Part shown: one piece after another, positions 41,090 through 49,483 of the stretch
Position numbering within the stretch: position 1 is the stretch's first letter
Layout of the letters: each line of letters begins with the position of its first letter
Assembly: GCA_902610515.1 (NCBI GenBank)
Contig: CACLVZ010000002.1
Coordinates: forward strand, 62,001 to 126,000
Direction of reading: 5' to 3'
Origin: an uncultured Pelagibacteraceae bacterium
Lineage (GTDB): Bacteria; Pseudomonadota; Alphaproteobacteria; Pelagibacterales; Pelagibacteraceae
DNA length: 64,000 nucleotides
The notes under the pieces: model-generated
What the model saw: the letters and a program-made list of their open reading frames with translations, nothing else
What the model was told of the DNA's origin: nothing
The model's database searches: none
Made by a program: the position numbers and the translations under genes

Positions 41090-41317
41090 ATGGAGTTAGA
41101 AGCGGCAAAAATGATTGGAGCGGGTCTCGCTGCAATCGCATTAGCTGGAGCTGGTGTAGGTATCGGAATAATTTTCGGTAACTACTTATCAGGTGCAATG
41201 AGAAATCCATCAGCAGCTCAAAAACAATTCCCTAATTTGCTGTTAGGGTTTGCTCTTGCAGAGGCTACAGGATTGTTTGGGCTAGTAGTGGCTTTAATTA
41301 TTTTATTTGCATTTTAG
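41090..41317 (+). CDS. atpE: ATP synthase F0 subunit c
   Basis: The 75-residue proteolipid that builds the rotating ring: two membrane helices, a Gly-rich first helix (AIALAGAGVGIGIIFGNYLSG), the polar loop RNPSAAQKQ, and the ion-binding Glu59 in FALAEATGLFGLVV. The Na+-binding pattern (extra Gln and Ser-Thr ligands) is not evident, so proton coupling is likely. It has the strongest Shine-Dalgarno seen in the window. Confidence 0.96.
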   Translation: MELEAAKMIGAGLAAIALAGAGVGIGIIFGNYLSGAMRNPSAAQKQFPNLLLGFALAEATGLFGLVVALIILFAF

Positions 41318-41327
41318 TAGATTAAAT

Positions 41328-41903
41328 ATGAAAAGTTTTTTATTTCTTTTTATAGCTCTAAAGGCTATAGACTTTGATTTGTATGCGGCTGAGGCTGGTA
41401 TGCCTCAGCTGGATCCAACATATTGGGCGTCTCAAGCATTTTGGTTAATTTTAGTTTTTACAATACTTTATATTTCGATATCAAAATTTTGCCTGCCTAA
41501 AATCAAAAATAATTTGGACAATAGAGAAAGCAAAATCAAAGAAGACTTAGATAACGCAAATAAATTTAAGGAACAAACAGAGGAAAAAATAAAAGAATAT
41601 GAAGCAATACTTGAAAGTGCTAAAAAAGAAGTAACAAAAATACACTTCGAGTCAAAAAAAATTTTAGATAAAAATATTCAATCAAAAAAAAATTCAATGG
41701 ATAAAGAAATCGAAAAAGAAATATCAAAAGCTCAAAAAGAAATTTTAGAAATAAAGAAAAATTCTATTTTATCAATTCAAAAGATATCGGAAAGTATTTC
41801 TTCAACTCTAATTGAAAGTATTTCTGGAGATAAATTAAACGAAAGCAGTATTAGAGCTACAGTTGAAGAAGTTTCGAAAAAAAATATCGGAAAATACCTA
41901 TGA
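41328..41903 (+). CDS. atpG: ATP synthase F0 subunit b-prime
   Basis: Peripheral-stalk subunit of the two-b type found in alphaproteobacteria. From ATG 41328 it has 191 residues: a short hydrophobic leader, MPQLDPTYWASQAFWLILVF heading the membrane helix, then a long charged coiled coil. An in-frame ATG at 41307 lies inside atpE and is less likely. It overlaps atpF by 4 bases. The symbol follows the b-prime convention in alphaproteobacteria and should not be confused with the F1 gamma gene. Confidence 0.88.
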   Translation: MKSFLFLFIALKAIDFDLYAAEAGMPQLDPTYWASQAFWLILVFTILYISISKFCLPKIKNNLDNRESKIKEDLDNANKFKEQTEEKIKEYEAILESAKKEVTKIHFESKKILDKNIQSKKNSMDKEIEKEISKAQKEILEIKKNSILSIQKISESISSTLIESISGDKLNESSIRATVEEVSKKNIGKYL

Positions 41904-42397
41904 CATTAGATGCAACATTCTGGGTAACTATCTCTTTCTTTATTTTTTTGGCAATTCTAGTTTATTTTAAAATACCTCAAAAAGTAAAAGATACTCTTGA
42001 AGGAAATATTTTAAATATTAAAAACCAAATAAGCGAGGCAGAAAAACTTAAAGATGATGCTAAAAATATGTTAATCGAACAAGAAAAAAAAATTAGTAAT
42101 TCAAAAGATGAGGTTAAATTAATGATTAATAAGGCAAGTGAAGAGGCAGAAAAAAACGTCATTAGGGTAAATGAAGAGTTTCACAATTTAATGGAAACTA
42201 GGAAAAAAAATGCTGATGAAAGAATTAGACAGCTTAAAAGTCAAGCTCAAAAGGATATTAAAAATGCATCAGTTAAAATAGCCATAGAGTCGGTTGAAAA
42301 ATTGATTAAAAACTCACTGGATAAAAGCAAATTAGATAAAATTTACAGCTCTAGTATCGAAGAAACAAAATTAGCACTTAAGAAGAAATCTAGTTAG
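41900..42397 (+). CDS. atpF: ATP synthase F0 subunit b
   Basis: Second peripheral-stalk b subunit of 165 residues. The N-terminal helix TFWVTISFFIFLAILVYFKIP anchors it in the membrane, and the remainder is a charged coiled coil with EAEKLKDDAKNMLIEQEKKI and a conserved-type ADERIRQLKSQAQKDIKNASVKIAI. The F1 genes are not here, as is usual in alphaproteobacteria. Only 16 bases separate it from crtI. Confidence 0.92.
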   Translation: MTLDATFWVTISFFIFLAILVYFKIPQKVKDTLEGNILNIKNQISEAEKLKDDAKNMLIEQEKKISNSKDEVKLMINKASEEAEKNVIRVNEEFHNLMETRKKNADERIRQLKSQAQKDIKNASVKIAIESVEKLIKNSLDKSKLDKIYSSSIEETKLALKKKSS

Positions 42398-42413
42398 AAT
42401 AGGCCATTAACAT

Positions 42414-43880
42414 ATGGCAAAAAAAACAACTGTTATTGGTTCAGGTTTTGGAGGGATGGCTGCTGCACTTAGGTTAAAAGCAAAAGGTCATAAAGTTACT
42501 TTATTAGAAAAACATCCAGATTTAGGTGGTCGAGCAAGAGTTTTTAAAAAAGATCAGTTTATTTACGACGGTGGTCCAACAGTAATAACTGCTCCATACC
42601 TATTTGAAGAATTATTTTCACTATTTAATAAAAATATTTCTGACTATGCAAAAATAGTCCCTTTAGACTTATGGTACAGATTTGTATTCAGTAACGGGGA
42701 TACATTTGACTATAATGGTGATGATAAATCTATGGAGGAACAAGTAAAAAAGTTTAACCCTAATGATTATGAGGGATATAAAAATTTAGTAAATTTTACT
42801 GAAAAAATCTTTGACAAAGGGTTTACGGATTTATCTGACAAACCCTTTAATAATTTAGTTTTTATGATGAAACAAATTCCATCTTTATTAAAATTAAAAA
42901 GTTATAAGTCAGTTTATAGTTTGGTTTCTAACTATATTTCTAATGAAAAATTAAGAAGAGTATTTAGTATGCACCCACTTTTAGTAGGCGGTAATCCTTT
43001 TAGCACTACTTCAATATATACATTGATTTTATTTTTAGAGAAGAAATGGGGAATTCATTACTCAATGGGAGGAACAGGAAGTGTTGTACAAGCTTTAGAA
43101 AAACTTATGATTGAGGAAAATGTCAAAATTATCAAAAATGCAGAGGTCACAGAAATACTTACAGAAAATAAAAAGGTTAAAGGTGTTAAAATTAATAATT
43201 CAAAAATAATTAATAGCGACTATGTAATATGTAACTCCGATCCCCCAAATGTTTACAACAACCTGATTAAATCAAAGAAGGATTATGATTTTTTCTTTAA
43301 ACAGAAAATGAGAAGAATGGATTATTCAATGGGATTATTTGTTTACTATTTTGGCTCTAAAAAAAAATATACCAATGTTGCACATCATACAATTTATTTT
43401 GGAAAAGATTATGAGAAACATCTTGATAAAATCTTTGAAAAGAAAATACTTTCAGAAGATATAAGCTATTATTTACATCGACCCTCTGCAACAGATCCTA
43501 ATATGGCACCAGATGGCCAAGATGCTTTTTATGTGCTGGTTCCAGTCCCTAATAATTTGTCTAAAGTTGATTGGATCGCAGAGGGTAATAAGTTTAAAGA
43601 TTTAGTTTTAGATAAAATGGATAAAACTGTTCTACCTGGTATTAAAGAAAATGTGGTAAGTGATTTTTATTTAACACCAGACTACTTCGAAATAGATCTA
43701 GCAACTCTTTATGGATCTGGATTTTCAATTCAACCAAAATTTTCTCAATCAGCTTATTTTAGATTTCACAACCAATCTGAAATCTATAAAAACTTGTACT
43801 TTGTTGGTGCTGGAACGCATCCAGGTGCTGGAATGCCCGGGGTTCTCTCTTCAGCAAAAGTTTTAGACAATTTATTTTAA
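42414..43880 (+). CDS. crtI: Phytoene desaturase
   Basis: Flavoprotein that converts phytoene to lycopene. Length 488. Seen: FAD motif VIGSGFGGMAAALRLKAKGHKVTLLEKHPDLGGRARVF from residue 6, the FxYDGGPTVIT segment near 50, and the C-terminal signature YFVGAGTHPGAGMPGVLSSAKVL near 462. First of four retinal-pathway genes, it directly follows the F0 genes with no room for a normal intergenic promoter. Its stop and the crtB start overlap by one base. Confidence 0.95.
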   Translation: MAKKTTVIGSGFGGMAAALRLKAKGHKVTLLEKHPDLGGRARVFKKDQFIYDGGPTVITAPYLFEELFSLFNKNISDYAKIVPLDLWYRFVFSNGDTFDYNGDDKSMEEQVKKFNPNDYEGYKNLVNFTEKIFDKGFTDLSDKPFNNLVFMMKQIPSLLKLKSYKSVYSLVSNYISNEKLRRVFSMHPLLVGGNPFSTTSIYTLILFLEKKWGIHYSMGGTGSVVQALEKLMIEENVKIIKNAEVTEILTENKKVKGVKINNSKIINSDYVICNSDPPNVYNNLIKSKKDYDFFFKQKMRRMDYSMGLFVYYFGSKKKYTNVAHHTIYFGKDYEKHLDKIFEKKILSEDISYYLHRPSATDPNMAPDGQDAFYVLVPVPNNLSKVDWIAEGNKFKDLVLDKMDKTVLPGIKENVVSDFYLTPDYFEIDLATLYGSGFSIQPKFSQSAYFRFHNQSEIYKNLYFVGAGTHPGAGMPGVLSSAKVLDNLF

Positions 43881-44728
43881 TGAAAGAAAATTTATTAAAA
43901 AAACATGCTAAATCTTTTTATTGGGCAAGTTTTTTTTTACCTAATAATACTTTAAGTAAATGCTCATCTTTATATAATTTCTGTAGAACATTGGACGATA
44001 TAGTTGATGATGATAATACTCTAAGTGTAAAGAAAGAAATTTTCTCAAAATTTAAAAAAGATTTTGAGAATAAAAATCTAGAAAATCAAATTATAAAGGA
44101 TATGTGGTCAATTATTGATAGTGAAAATATTTCTAAACAAGTAATAATTGATTTATTTGATGGGGTTGAAACAGACTTAGAAGAGCAAGTCGTAATTAAT
44201 TCAAAAAAAGATTTATTTGTTTACTCCTATAGAGTAGCAGGGACAGTCGGATTAATGATGTCAAAAATTTTAAAAGTAAAAAATAAAGAAGCTCTAAAAG
44301 GCGCGATTGATCTAGGGATAGCTATGCAACTTACTAATATTGCTAGAGATGTTTGTGAGGATAAAGCTCGAAATAGAGAGTACGTAAAACACGATTTTTC
44401 ATCAATTAGAACTATTATAGATGACTCTCAGGTATTTTACGAAAAATCATTCAAATCTATAAGCTACATACCATTGAAATCTAGATTTTCAGTTATTGTT
44501 GCAAGACGAGTTTATAGAAAAATAGGTGATTACATTCTAAAGCAAAAAGACATAGATAATTATAACAAAGCCGGCAGAATATATGTCCCAGTATTTGAAA
44601 AAGTAATTCAGACCTTTTTATCTATTATTGACTTTATTAAGTTATTATTCATCAAAAAATTAAAGTACGACAATCAATTAAATCATAATATTTTAGAACA
44701 AGAGATTAATTTGAATGAAAGAATTTGA
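43880..44728 (+). CDS. crtB: Phytoene synthase
   Basis: Condenses two geranylgeranyl diphosphates into phytoene. At 282 residues it has the first Asp-rich motif in CRTLDDIVDDDN near 37, YSYRVAGTVGLMMSKIL near 116, and the second Asp-rich motif LTNIARDVCEDKARNREYV near 153-171. A geranylgeranyl diphosphate synthase (crtE) is not in this window and must come from elsewhere. It overlaps crtY by 14 bases. Confidence 0.94.
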   Translation: MKENLLKKHAKSFYWASFFLPNNTLSKCSSLYNFCRTLDDIVDDDNTLSVKKEIFSKFKKDFENKNLENQIIKDMWSIIDSENISKQVIIDLFDGVETDLEEQVVINSKKDLFVYSYRVAGTVGLMMSKILKVKNKEALKGAIDLGIAMQLTNIARDVCEDKARNREYVKHDFSSIRTIIDDSQVFYEKSFKSISYIPLKSRFSVIVARRVYRKIGDYILKQKDIDNYNKAGRIYVPVFEKVIQTFLSIIDFIKLLFIKKLKYDNQLNHNILEQEINLNERI

Positions 44729-45782
44729 TTATATTATTGTTGGAGGTGGATGCGCTGGCTTATCCTTGGCCTATGAGCTTGAAATAAATGATAAGTTAAA
44801 GGAGAAAACTTTAGCAATAATTGAAACTCGTGAAGAGTATAAGAGAGATAAAACTTGGTCATTCTGGAAAGTATTTGATCATAATTTTGAAGATTGTGTA
44901 ATTAAAAGTTGGAATAATTTTACAATTAATACTGCTGAAAACTCTAATGAATTAACAAATAAAAAATTTCCTTACCAAAGTATCGATAGTGGAAAATTTT
45001 ACAAAAAGATAAACTCTAAGCTCTCTTCTAATTCAAATATTAGTTTTTTCAAAAATCTAAACGAAGTCAATTCAGAAAATTCAATAATTTTTAATAGTGT
45101 TTTTGAAATGCAACTTGATAAATCTGAGTTATGGCAACATTTTCAAGGTATCGAGATAGAGACACCCAAGAACATTTTTGATGAGGAAATAATAAATTTA
45201 ATGGATTTTAATTGTGATCAGAGAAAAGATGTACATTTTTTCTACACATTGCCATTCAGCAAAAATAAAGCATTGATTGAAACTACTTGGTTATCAGATT
45301 TAGAGGATCAAAGCCTCAGAGATTATGACCTTCAGTTAGAAAATTATATTGAGAATAATCTAGGAATAAAAAACTATAAAATAAATTTTACTGAAAAAGG
45401 AGCTATACCACTCTTTTCTCCATCATTAAGTAATAATGATAAAATAATTAATATCGGATCAGCTGGGGGGATGACTCGATTAAGTACAGGTTACACATTT
45501 TTGAACATTCAAGAACATAGTCGTTATATTGTAAAAAACATTGACAATATTAATAAAGCAAAAATATTCTCTATAGGAAAAAAATATCAATTTTTAGATA
45601 AAGTATTTTTAAAAGTATTAGAAAAACACCCCGAAAAAATGCCTAAAATTTTTTTTAATATGTTTAAAACTTCTTCAAATACTATTATAAAATTTTTATC
45701 TAATAAAAGTAATATTGTTGAAGATATAAATATAATTAGCAAAATGCCAAAATTAATTTTTTTAAAAGCATTGTTTAATTAA
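44715..45782 (+). CDS. crtY: Lycopene beta-cyclase
   Basis: Cyclises lycopene to beta-carotene. The 355-residue protein has the dinucleotide motif DYIIVGGGCAGLSLAYEL at 4-21, the cyclase motif KRDKTWSFW near 45, FYTLPFSKNKALIETTWLSD near 180 (the usual cyclase EXTXF/L element), and a C-terminal GSAGGMTRLSTGYTFLNIQ near 252. Beta-carotene is passed to the next gene product. It overlaps blh by one base. Confidence 0.94.
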   Translation: MKEFDYIIVGGGCAGLSLAYELEINDKLKEKTLAIIETREEYKRDKTWSFWKVFDHNFEDCVIKSWNNFTINTAENSNELTNKKFPYQSIDSGKFYKKINSKLSSNSNISFFKNLNEVNSENSIIFNSVFEMQLDKSELWQHFQGIEIETPKNIFDEEIINLMDFNCDQRKDVHFFYTLPFSKNKALIETTWLSDLEDQSLRDYDLQLENYIENNLGIKNYKINFTEKGAIPLFSPSLSNNDKIINIGSAGGMTRLSTGYTFLNIQEHSRYIVKNIDNINKAKIFSIGKKYQFLDKVFLKVLEKHPEKMPKIFFNMFKTSSNTIIKFLSNKSNIVEDINIISKMPKLIFLKALFN

Positions 45783-46687
45783 TGGAAAATATCAACTTTA
45801 AGCACTCAATTATATTTTTTAATTTTTGTATTTTGATAAGTCCTCTTTATATAATGCTCAATTTTGAACCAGTTATATTTTGCTTGTTTTTAATTTTAAT
45901 TTTAGGGATTTCTCACGGTGCATTAGATAATATTAAAGGAAAAAAGCTTTTAAGGTTGTTCGGATATAAACAAACCGTATCATTTTATCTAGTGTATGTA
46001 TTAATTTCATCATTGATAATAATATTCTGGTTGATATTTCCTAATACAATTTTATTACTTTTTTTAATTGTGGCCGCCTATCATTTTGGAAAAGAAGATA
46101 CAGTATTTTTTTTTAGAAAAAAGTTTTTCTTATCTGAGTTTTTATTCTTCTTAAAAGGATCAGCAGTAATTACGGCTCCCTTATTATTAAAGAGAGAAGA
46201 AACTAATGAAATATTTAGTATTCTAAATTTTAAAGTTTTTGAAGCTGGATTTTTTAGTAATGAATTTTTAATTTCAATGTTATGTCTTGGTTTTTTATCA
46301 TCTATGTACATTTCAAAAAAAGAAAACGCAAATCTAAAAGGTATTATGATCATGGACTTCTTTTCTTTAATTATACTAAATTTTTTTTTGTCTCCTATTT
46401 TAGCTTTCACTCTTTATTTTTGTTTTCTTCACTCAATTAGGCATTCGATTACTCTTGTTTTTGAGTTGGATAGGTCATTCAAGCCAGGACTTAAAAAATT
46501 TATAATTAAAGCTATCCCTTTAACTTTTGTAACTGGAGTAATATTTTTAATAGCAATATATTTTTTAAATAATCTTTATAAGCTTGATGAGGCCATTTAT
46601 AAGGTAATATTTATTGGTTTGGCGTCACTAACTTTTCCGCATATATTGTTAGAATATCTTTTAGAAAAAAATGAAAAAAGAACTTAA
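45782..46687 (+). CDS. blh: Beta-carotene 15,15'-dioxygenase, Brp/Blh family
   Basis: Integral membrane enzyme that splits beta-carotene into two retinal molecules. Length 301, about eight membrane helices. Family His residues that bind iron are visible: GISHGALDNIKGKK near 41, AAYHFGKEDTVFF near 101, FLHSIRHSITLVFELDR near 219, and LTFPHILLEYLLE near 283. Retinal implies a rhodopsin, presumably proteorhodopsin, encoded outside this window. The last 17 bases overlap ispH. Confidence 0.93.
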   Translation: MENINFKHSIIFFNFCILISPLYIMLNFEPVIFCLFLILILGISHGALDNIKGKKLLRLFGYKQTVSFYLVYVLISSLIIIFWLIFPNTILLLFLIVAAYHFGKEDTVFFFRKKFFLSEFLFFLKGSAVITAPLLLKREETNEIFSILNFKVFEAGFFSNEFLISMLCLGFLSSMYISKKENANLKGIMIMDFFSLIILNFFLSPILAFTLYFCFLHSIRHSITLVFELDRSFKPGLKKFIIKAIPLTFVTGVIFLIAIYFLNNLYKLDEAIYKVIFIGLASLTFPHILLEYLLEKNEKRT

Positions 46688-47615
46688 AATTTATTTAGCC
46701 TCACCAAGAGGATTTTGTGCTGGAGTTAAAAGAGCAATTGAAATAGTTGAAAAATCTATTAGTAAGTTTGGAGCCCCGGTATATGTTCGTCATGAAATAG
46801 TACACAATAAACAGGTTGTGGAAGAATTAAAAGAAAAAGGTGCAATTTTCGTTGATGAATTATCTGATGTAGACGACGCAAGTAGACCGGTAATTTTCTC
46901 TGCCCATGGAGTTCCAAAGTCAGTTCCGGAAGAAGCTAAATTAAAAAAATTGTCCTTTATTGATGCTACATGTCCACTAGTTTCAAAAGTGCACAGAGAG
47001 TCGGAACAATTGAATAAAAATGGGTTCGATATATTATTAATCGGGCATAAAAATCACCCTGAGGTTATAGGAACGATGGGTCAGCTTCCAAAAGGTTCGA
47101 TCAAACTAATTGAGACTAAAAGTGATGTTGATCAAATAAAAGAAAATGATTTTAAAAAACCTCTAGCATATATTACTCAAACAACTCTATCCGTGGATGA
47201 TACAGCTGAAATAATTGAAGCCCTTAAAAAGAAGTTTCCGAAAATCAAAGGCCCTATAAAAGAAGATATATGTTACGCAACTACTAACAGACAGACTGCA
47301 GTCAAAGAGATAGCTTCCAGATGTGATATGTTTTTTGTAGTGGGTAGCCGTAACTCATCTAATTCTGTTAGACTTGTTGAGGTCGCAAAAAAAGCAGGTT
47401 GTAATAATTCTCATTTGATGCATTCTGAAAAAGAAATTCCTTTTAATGAAATAGAAAATTCTAAGACTATTGGAATATCCTCTGGGGCATCAGCACCAGA
47501 AAAACTCGTTCAAACATTGTTAGATAATATAAGAAAAGAAAGAAAGGTCTCTATTGAGGAAGTGATAGTTGCAGAGGAAAGAGTTGTATTTAAATTGCCG
47601 AAAGAACTCAATTAA
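46671..47615 (+). CDS. ispH: 4-hydroxy-3-methylbut-2-enyl diphosphate reductase
   Basis: Last step of the MEP pathway, producing isopentenyl and dimethylallyl diphosphates with a 4Fe-4S enzyme. It has 314 residues. Cluster Cys residues appear in SPRGFCAGVKRA near 17, FIDATCPLVSKVH near 103 and KEDICYATTNRQTAV near 201; the His of YVRHEIVHNKQVVEEL is present. It overlaps the end of blh, joining isoprenoid supply to retinal synthesis, and overlaps thrB by one base. Confidence 0.96.
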   Translation: MKKELKIYLASPRGFCAGVKRAIEIVEKSISKFGAPVYVRHEIVHNKQVVEELKEKGAIFVDELSDVDDASRPVIFSAHGVPKSVPEEAKLKKLSFIDATCPLVSKVHRESEQLNKNGFDILLIGHKNHPEVIGTMGQLPKGSIKLIETKSDVDQIKENDFKKPLAYITQTTLSVDDTAEIIEALKKKFPKIKGPIKEDICYATTNRQTAVKEIASRCDMFFVVGSRNSSNSVRLVEVAKKAGCNNSHLMHSEKEIPFNEIENSKTIGISSGASAPEKLVQTLLDNIRKERKVSIEEVIVAEERVVFKLPKELN

Positions 47616-48583
47616 TGGCTGTCTATACAAAGTTAAATCAAAAAAAGATAGAGGAAATTTTATCTAATTATAGTTTAGGAAAATTAGACTCATTCAAAGA
47701 AATTGAAGAAGGTATCGAAAATACAAACTATTTTTTATTAATTAATAAAAAAAAATTTATATTAACTATTTACGAAAGAAGAGTGAAATCTGCTGATCTT
47801 CCTTTTTTTTCTGATCTAATGTTATCTTTAAATAAAGCTAGTTTTAAATGCCCTGCTCCTATTTTAAATAATAATAATGAAACTATTACAAATTTTAATG
47901 GAAAAAAATTAATGATCGTCTCATTTCTTGAGGGCAAGGCCAAACAAAATTTGTCCCCAGCCAATTGTGAGTCAATCGGATCTGAGATAGCTAGAATGCA
48001 TCAGCTCACAAAGAATTTAAAATTAAAACGGCAAAATGACCTTTCCATAAATTCATGGAGAAAATTGTTTAATTCAGTCAAAGATAAGTGTGAAAATATA
48101 CATAAAGATCTGCCAAAATTAATTGAGGAAAATCTTAATGATGTTGAAAAAAATTGGCCAAAGAATCTCCCAAGAGGAATAATCCATGCAGATTTATTTC
48201 ACGACAATATTTTTTTTATTCAAGATAAATTTAGTGGTGTGATTGACTTTTATTTTTCGTGTGAAGATTTTTTTGCGTTTGAAATCGCTATTTGCTTTAA
48301 CGCTTTGTGTTTTGACGGTCTAAAAAATAATTTAAGTTTTAATGTTACTAAAGCAAAGAATTTTATAGATGGATATACATCTGTAAGAAAATTATCTCAC
48401 GAAGAATTGAGTAATATTAAGGTTTTATCTCAAGGCGCTGCTTTGAGATTCTTATTAACTCGAGTATTCGATGCATTAAATAAAGTAGAAGGAGCAATAG
48501 TTAAAATTAAAGATCCAATGGAATATTTAAAAAGATTAGAATTTCACAAGAATGCAAAAAATCATGAGGATTATTTCTTTTAA
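47615..48583 (+). CDS. thrB: Homoserine kinase (ThrB, APH-fold type)
   Basis: Phosphorylates homoserine for threonine synthesis. Length 322. It is the aminoglycoside-phosphotransferase-fold kind typical of alphaproteobacteria: GIENTNYFLLINKKKFILTIYE near 30, the catalytic loop PRGIIHADLFHDNIFF near 189, and GVIDFYFSCEDFFAFEIAI near 211. ThrC is encoded on the opposite strand 0.9 kb away. The order ispH-thrB-rnhA recurs in alphaproteobacteria. Confidence 0.93.
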   Translation: MAVYTKLNQKKIEEILSNYSLGKLDSFKEIEEGIENTNYFLLINKKKFILTIYERRVKSADLPFFSDLMLSLNKASFKCPAPILNNNNETITNFNGKKLMIVSFLEGKAKQNLSPANCESIGSEIARMHQLTKNLKLKRQNDLSINSWRKLFNSVKDKCENIHKDLPKLIEENLNDVEKNWPKNLPRGIIHADLFHDNIFFIQDKFSGVIDFYFSCEDFFAFEIAICFNALCFDGLKNNLSFNVTKAKNFIDGYTSVRKLSHEELSNIKVLSQGAALRFLLTRVFDALNKVEGAIVKIKDPMEYLKRLEFHKNAKNHEDYFF

Positions 48584-49005
48584 TGAAATTAAAAATTTAT
48601 ACTGATGGTGCTTGCTCTGGAAATCCTGGGAAAGGAGGTTGGGCGGCAGTCATATTAGATGATTCTAATCTATCAAGTATTTCTGGAAGTGAAAGTAATA
48701 CAACTAATAATAGGATGGAATTAATGGCTCCAATTATGGCATTAAAAAGAATAAAAAAGAAATCAGAGATTACAATTTTTACTGACTCGAAGTATGTAAA
48801 AGATGGAATAACTGATTGGATTAAAAAGTGGAAAGTTAATAAATGGAAAAGCTCAAACAAGAAACCAGTTAAAAATAAAGATCTTTGGATTAAATTGGAT
48901 AATGCTTGTCTAAAACATAAAGTTACTTGGAAATGGGTTAAGGCACACGCTGGTAATAAATATAATAATCTTGTTGATGAATTGGCAGTTTCGAAAACTA
49001 AATAG
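48583..49005 (+). CDS. rnhA: Ribonuclease HI
   Basis: Degrades RNA of RNA-DNA hybrids. At 140 residues it has the catalytic acids in YTDGACSGNPGKGGWAAVI (Asp7), NRMELMAPIMAL (Glu45) and TDSKYVKDGI (Asp67), and the final Asp near 131 in NNLVDELAVSKT, plus the KVTWKWVKAHAGNKYN His loop. It closes the 12.5-kb plus-strand run and overlaps the peroxiredoxin tail by 8 bases. Confidence 0.95.
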   Translation: MKLKIYTDGACSGNPGKGGWAAVILDDSNLSSISGSESNTTNNRMELMAPIMALKRIKKKSEITIFTDSKYVKDGITDWIKKWKVNKWKSSNKKPVKNKDLWIKLDNACLKHKVTWKWVKAHAGNKYNNLVDELAVSKTK

Positions 49006-49483
49006 ATTTTAAAAAGCTTTCAGCTGAAGATAATTCGCAAGTAGCTGTTTCTTTTTCTTCCACGACTTTTTTAACTTCACCATTTTCTACCAACATGGTG
49101 TAGCGATTAGATCTCATTCCTAAGCCTTTTTCGGATTTATCTACTTCTGCTCCGATAGCTTTTGTAAATTCGAGAAAGGGGTCACCAGCCATGAAAATTT
49201 TACTTCCAGCATTTTGATTTTCACCCCAAGCCTTCATTACATTAGGATCATTCACAGCAACACAAACAATTTTAGAAATTCCTTTTTTATTAGCTAGATC
49301 GTAATTATTTATATATCCTGGCAAATGAAAAGCTGAACAAGTTTTTGTAAAAGCACCAGGCATACCTAAAATAATAGTTTTACCTTTACAAAGATCTAAA
49401 ATATCTATTTTTTTTACATCATTATTTTGATCAAGATAAAATAATTTCGAGTTAGGTAATTTGTCTCCTATTGTTATTCTCAT
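48998..49483 (-). CDS. Peroxiredoxin (Prx5 subfamily)
   Basis: Thiol peroxidase of 161 residues. The peroxidatic Cys49 sits in GMPGAFTKTCSAFHLPGY, the characteristic Prx5/AhpE-like signature; VAVNDPNVMKAWGENQNA and the Arg in GMRSNRYTMLVENGEV follow. It reduces hydrogen peroxide or alkyl hydroperoxides. It is the last gene of the minus-strand oxidase-thrC run and overlaps thrC by 4 bases. Confidence 0.92.
   Translation of the reverse strand: MRITIGDKLPNSKLFYLDQNNDVKKIDILDLCKGKTIILGMPGAFTKTCSAFHLPGYINNYDLANKKGISKIVCVAVNDPNVMKAWGENQNAGSKIFMAGDPFLEFTKAIGAEVDKSEKGLGMRSNRYTMLVENGEVKKVVEEKETATCELSSAESFLKSI

Noticed and set aside
46081-46410. 109-residue antisense frame inside blh
   Set aside because: Sense gene carries all conserved His motifs; antisense shows no recognisable family or ribosome site.
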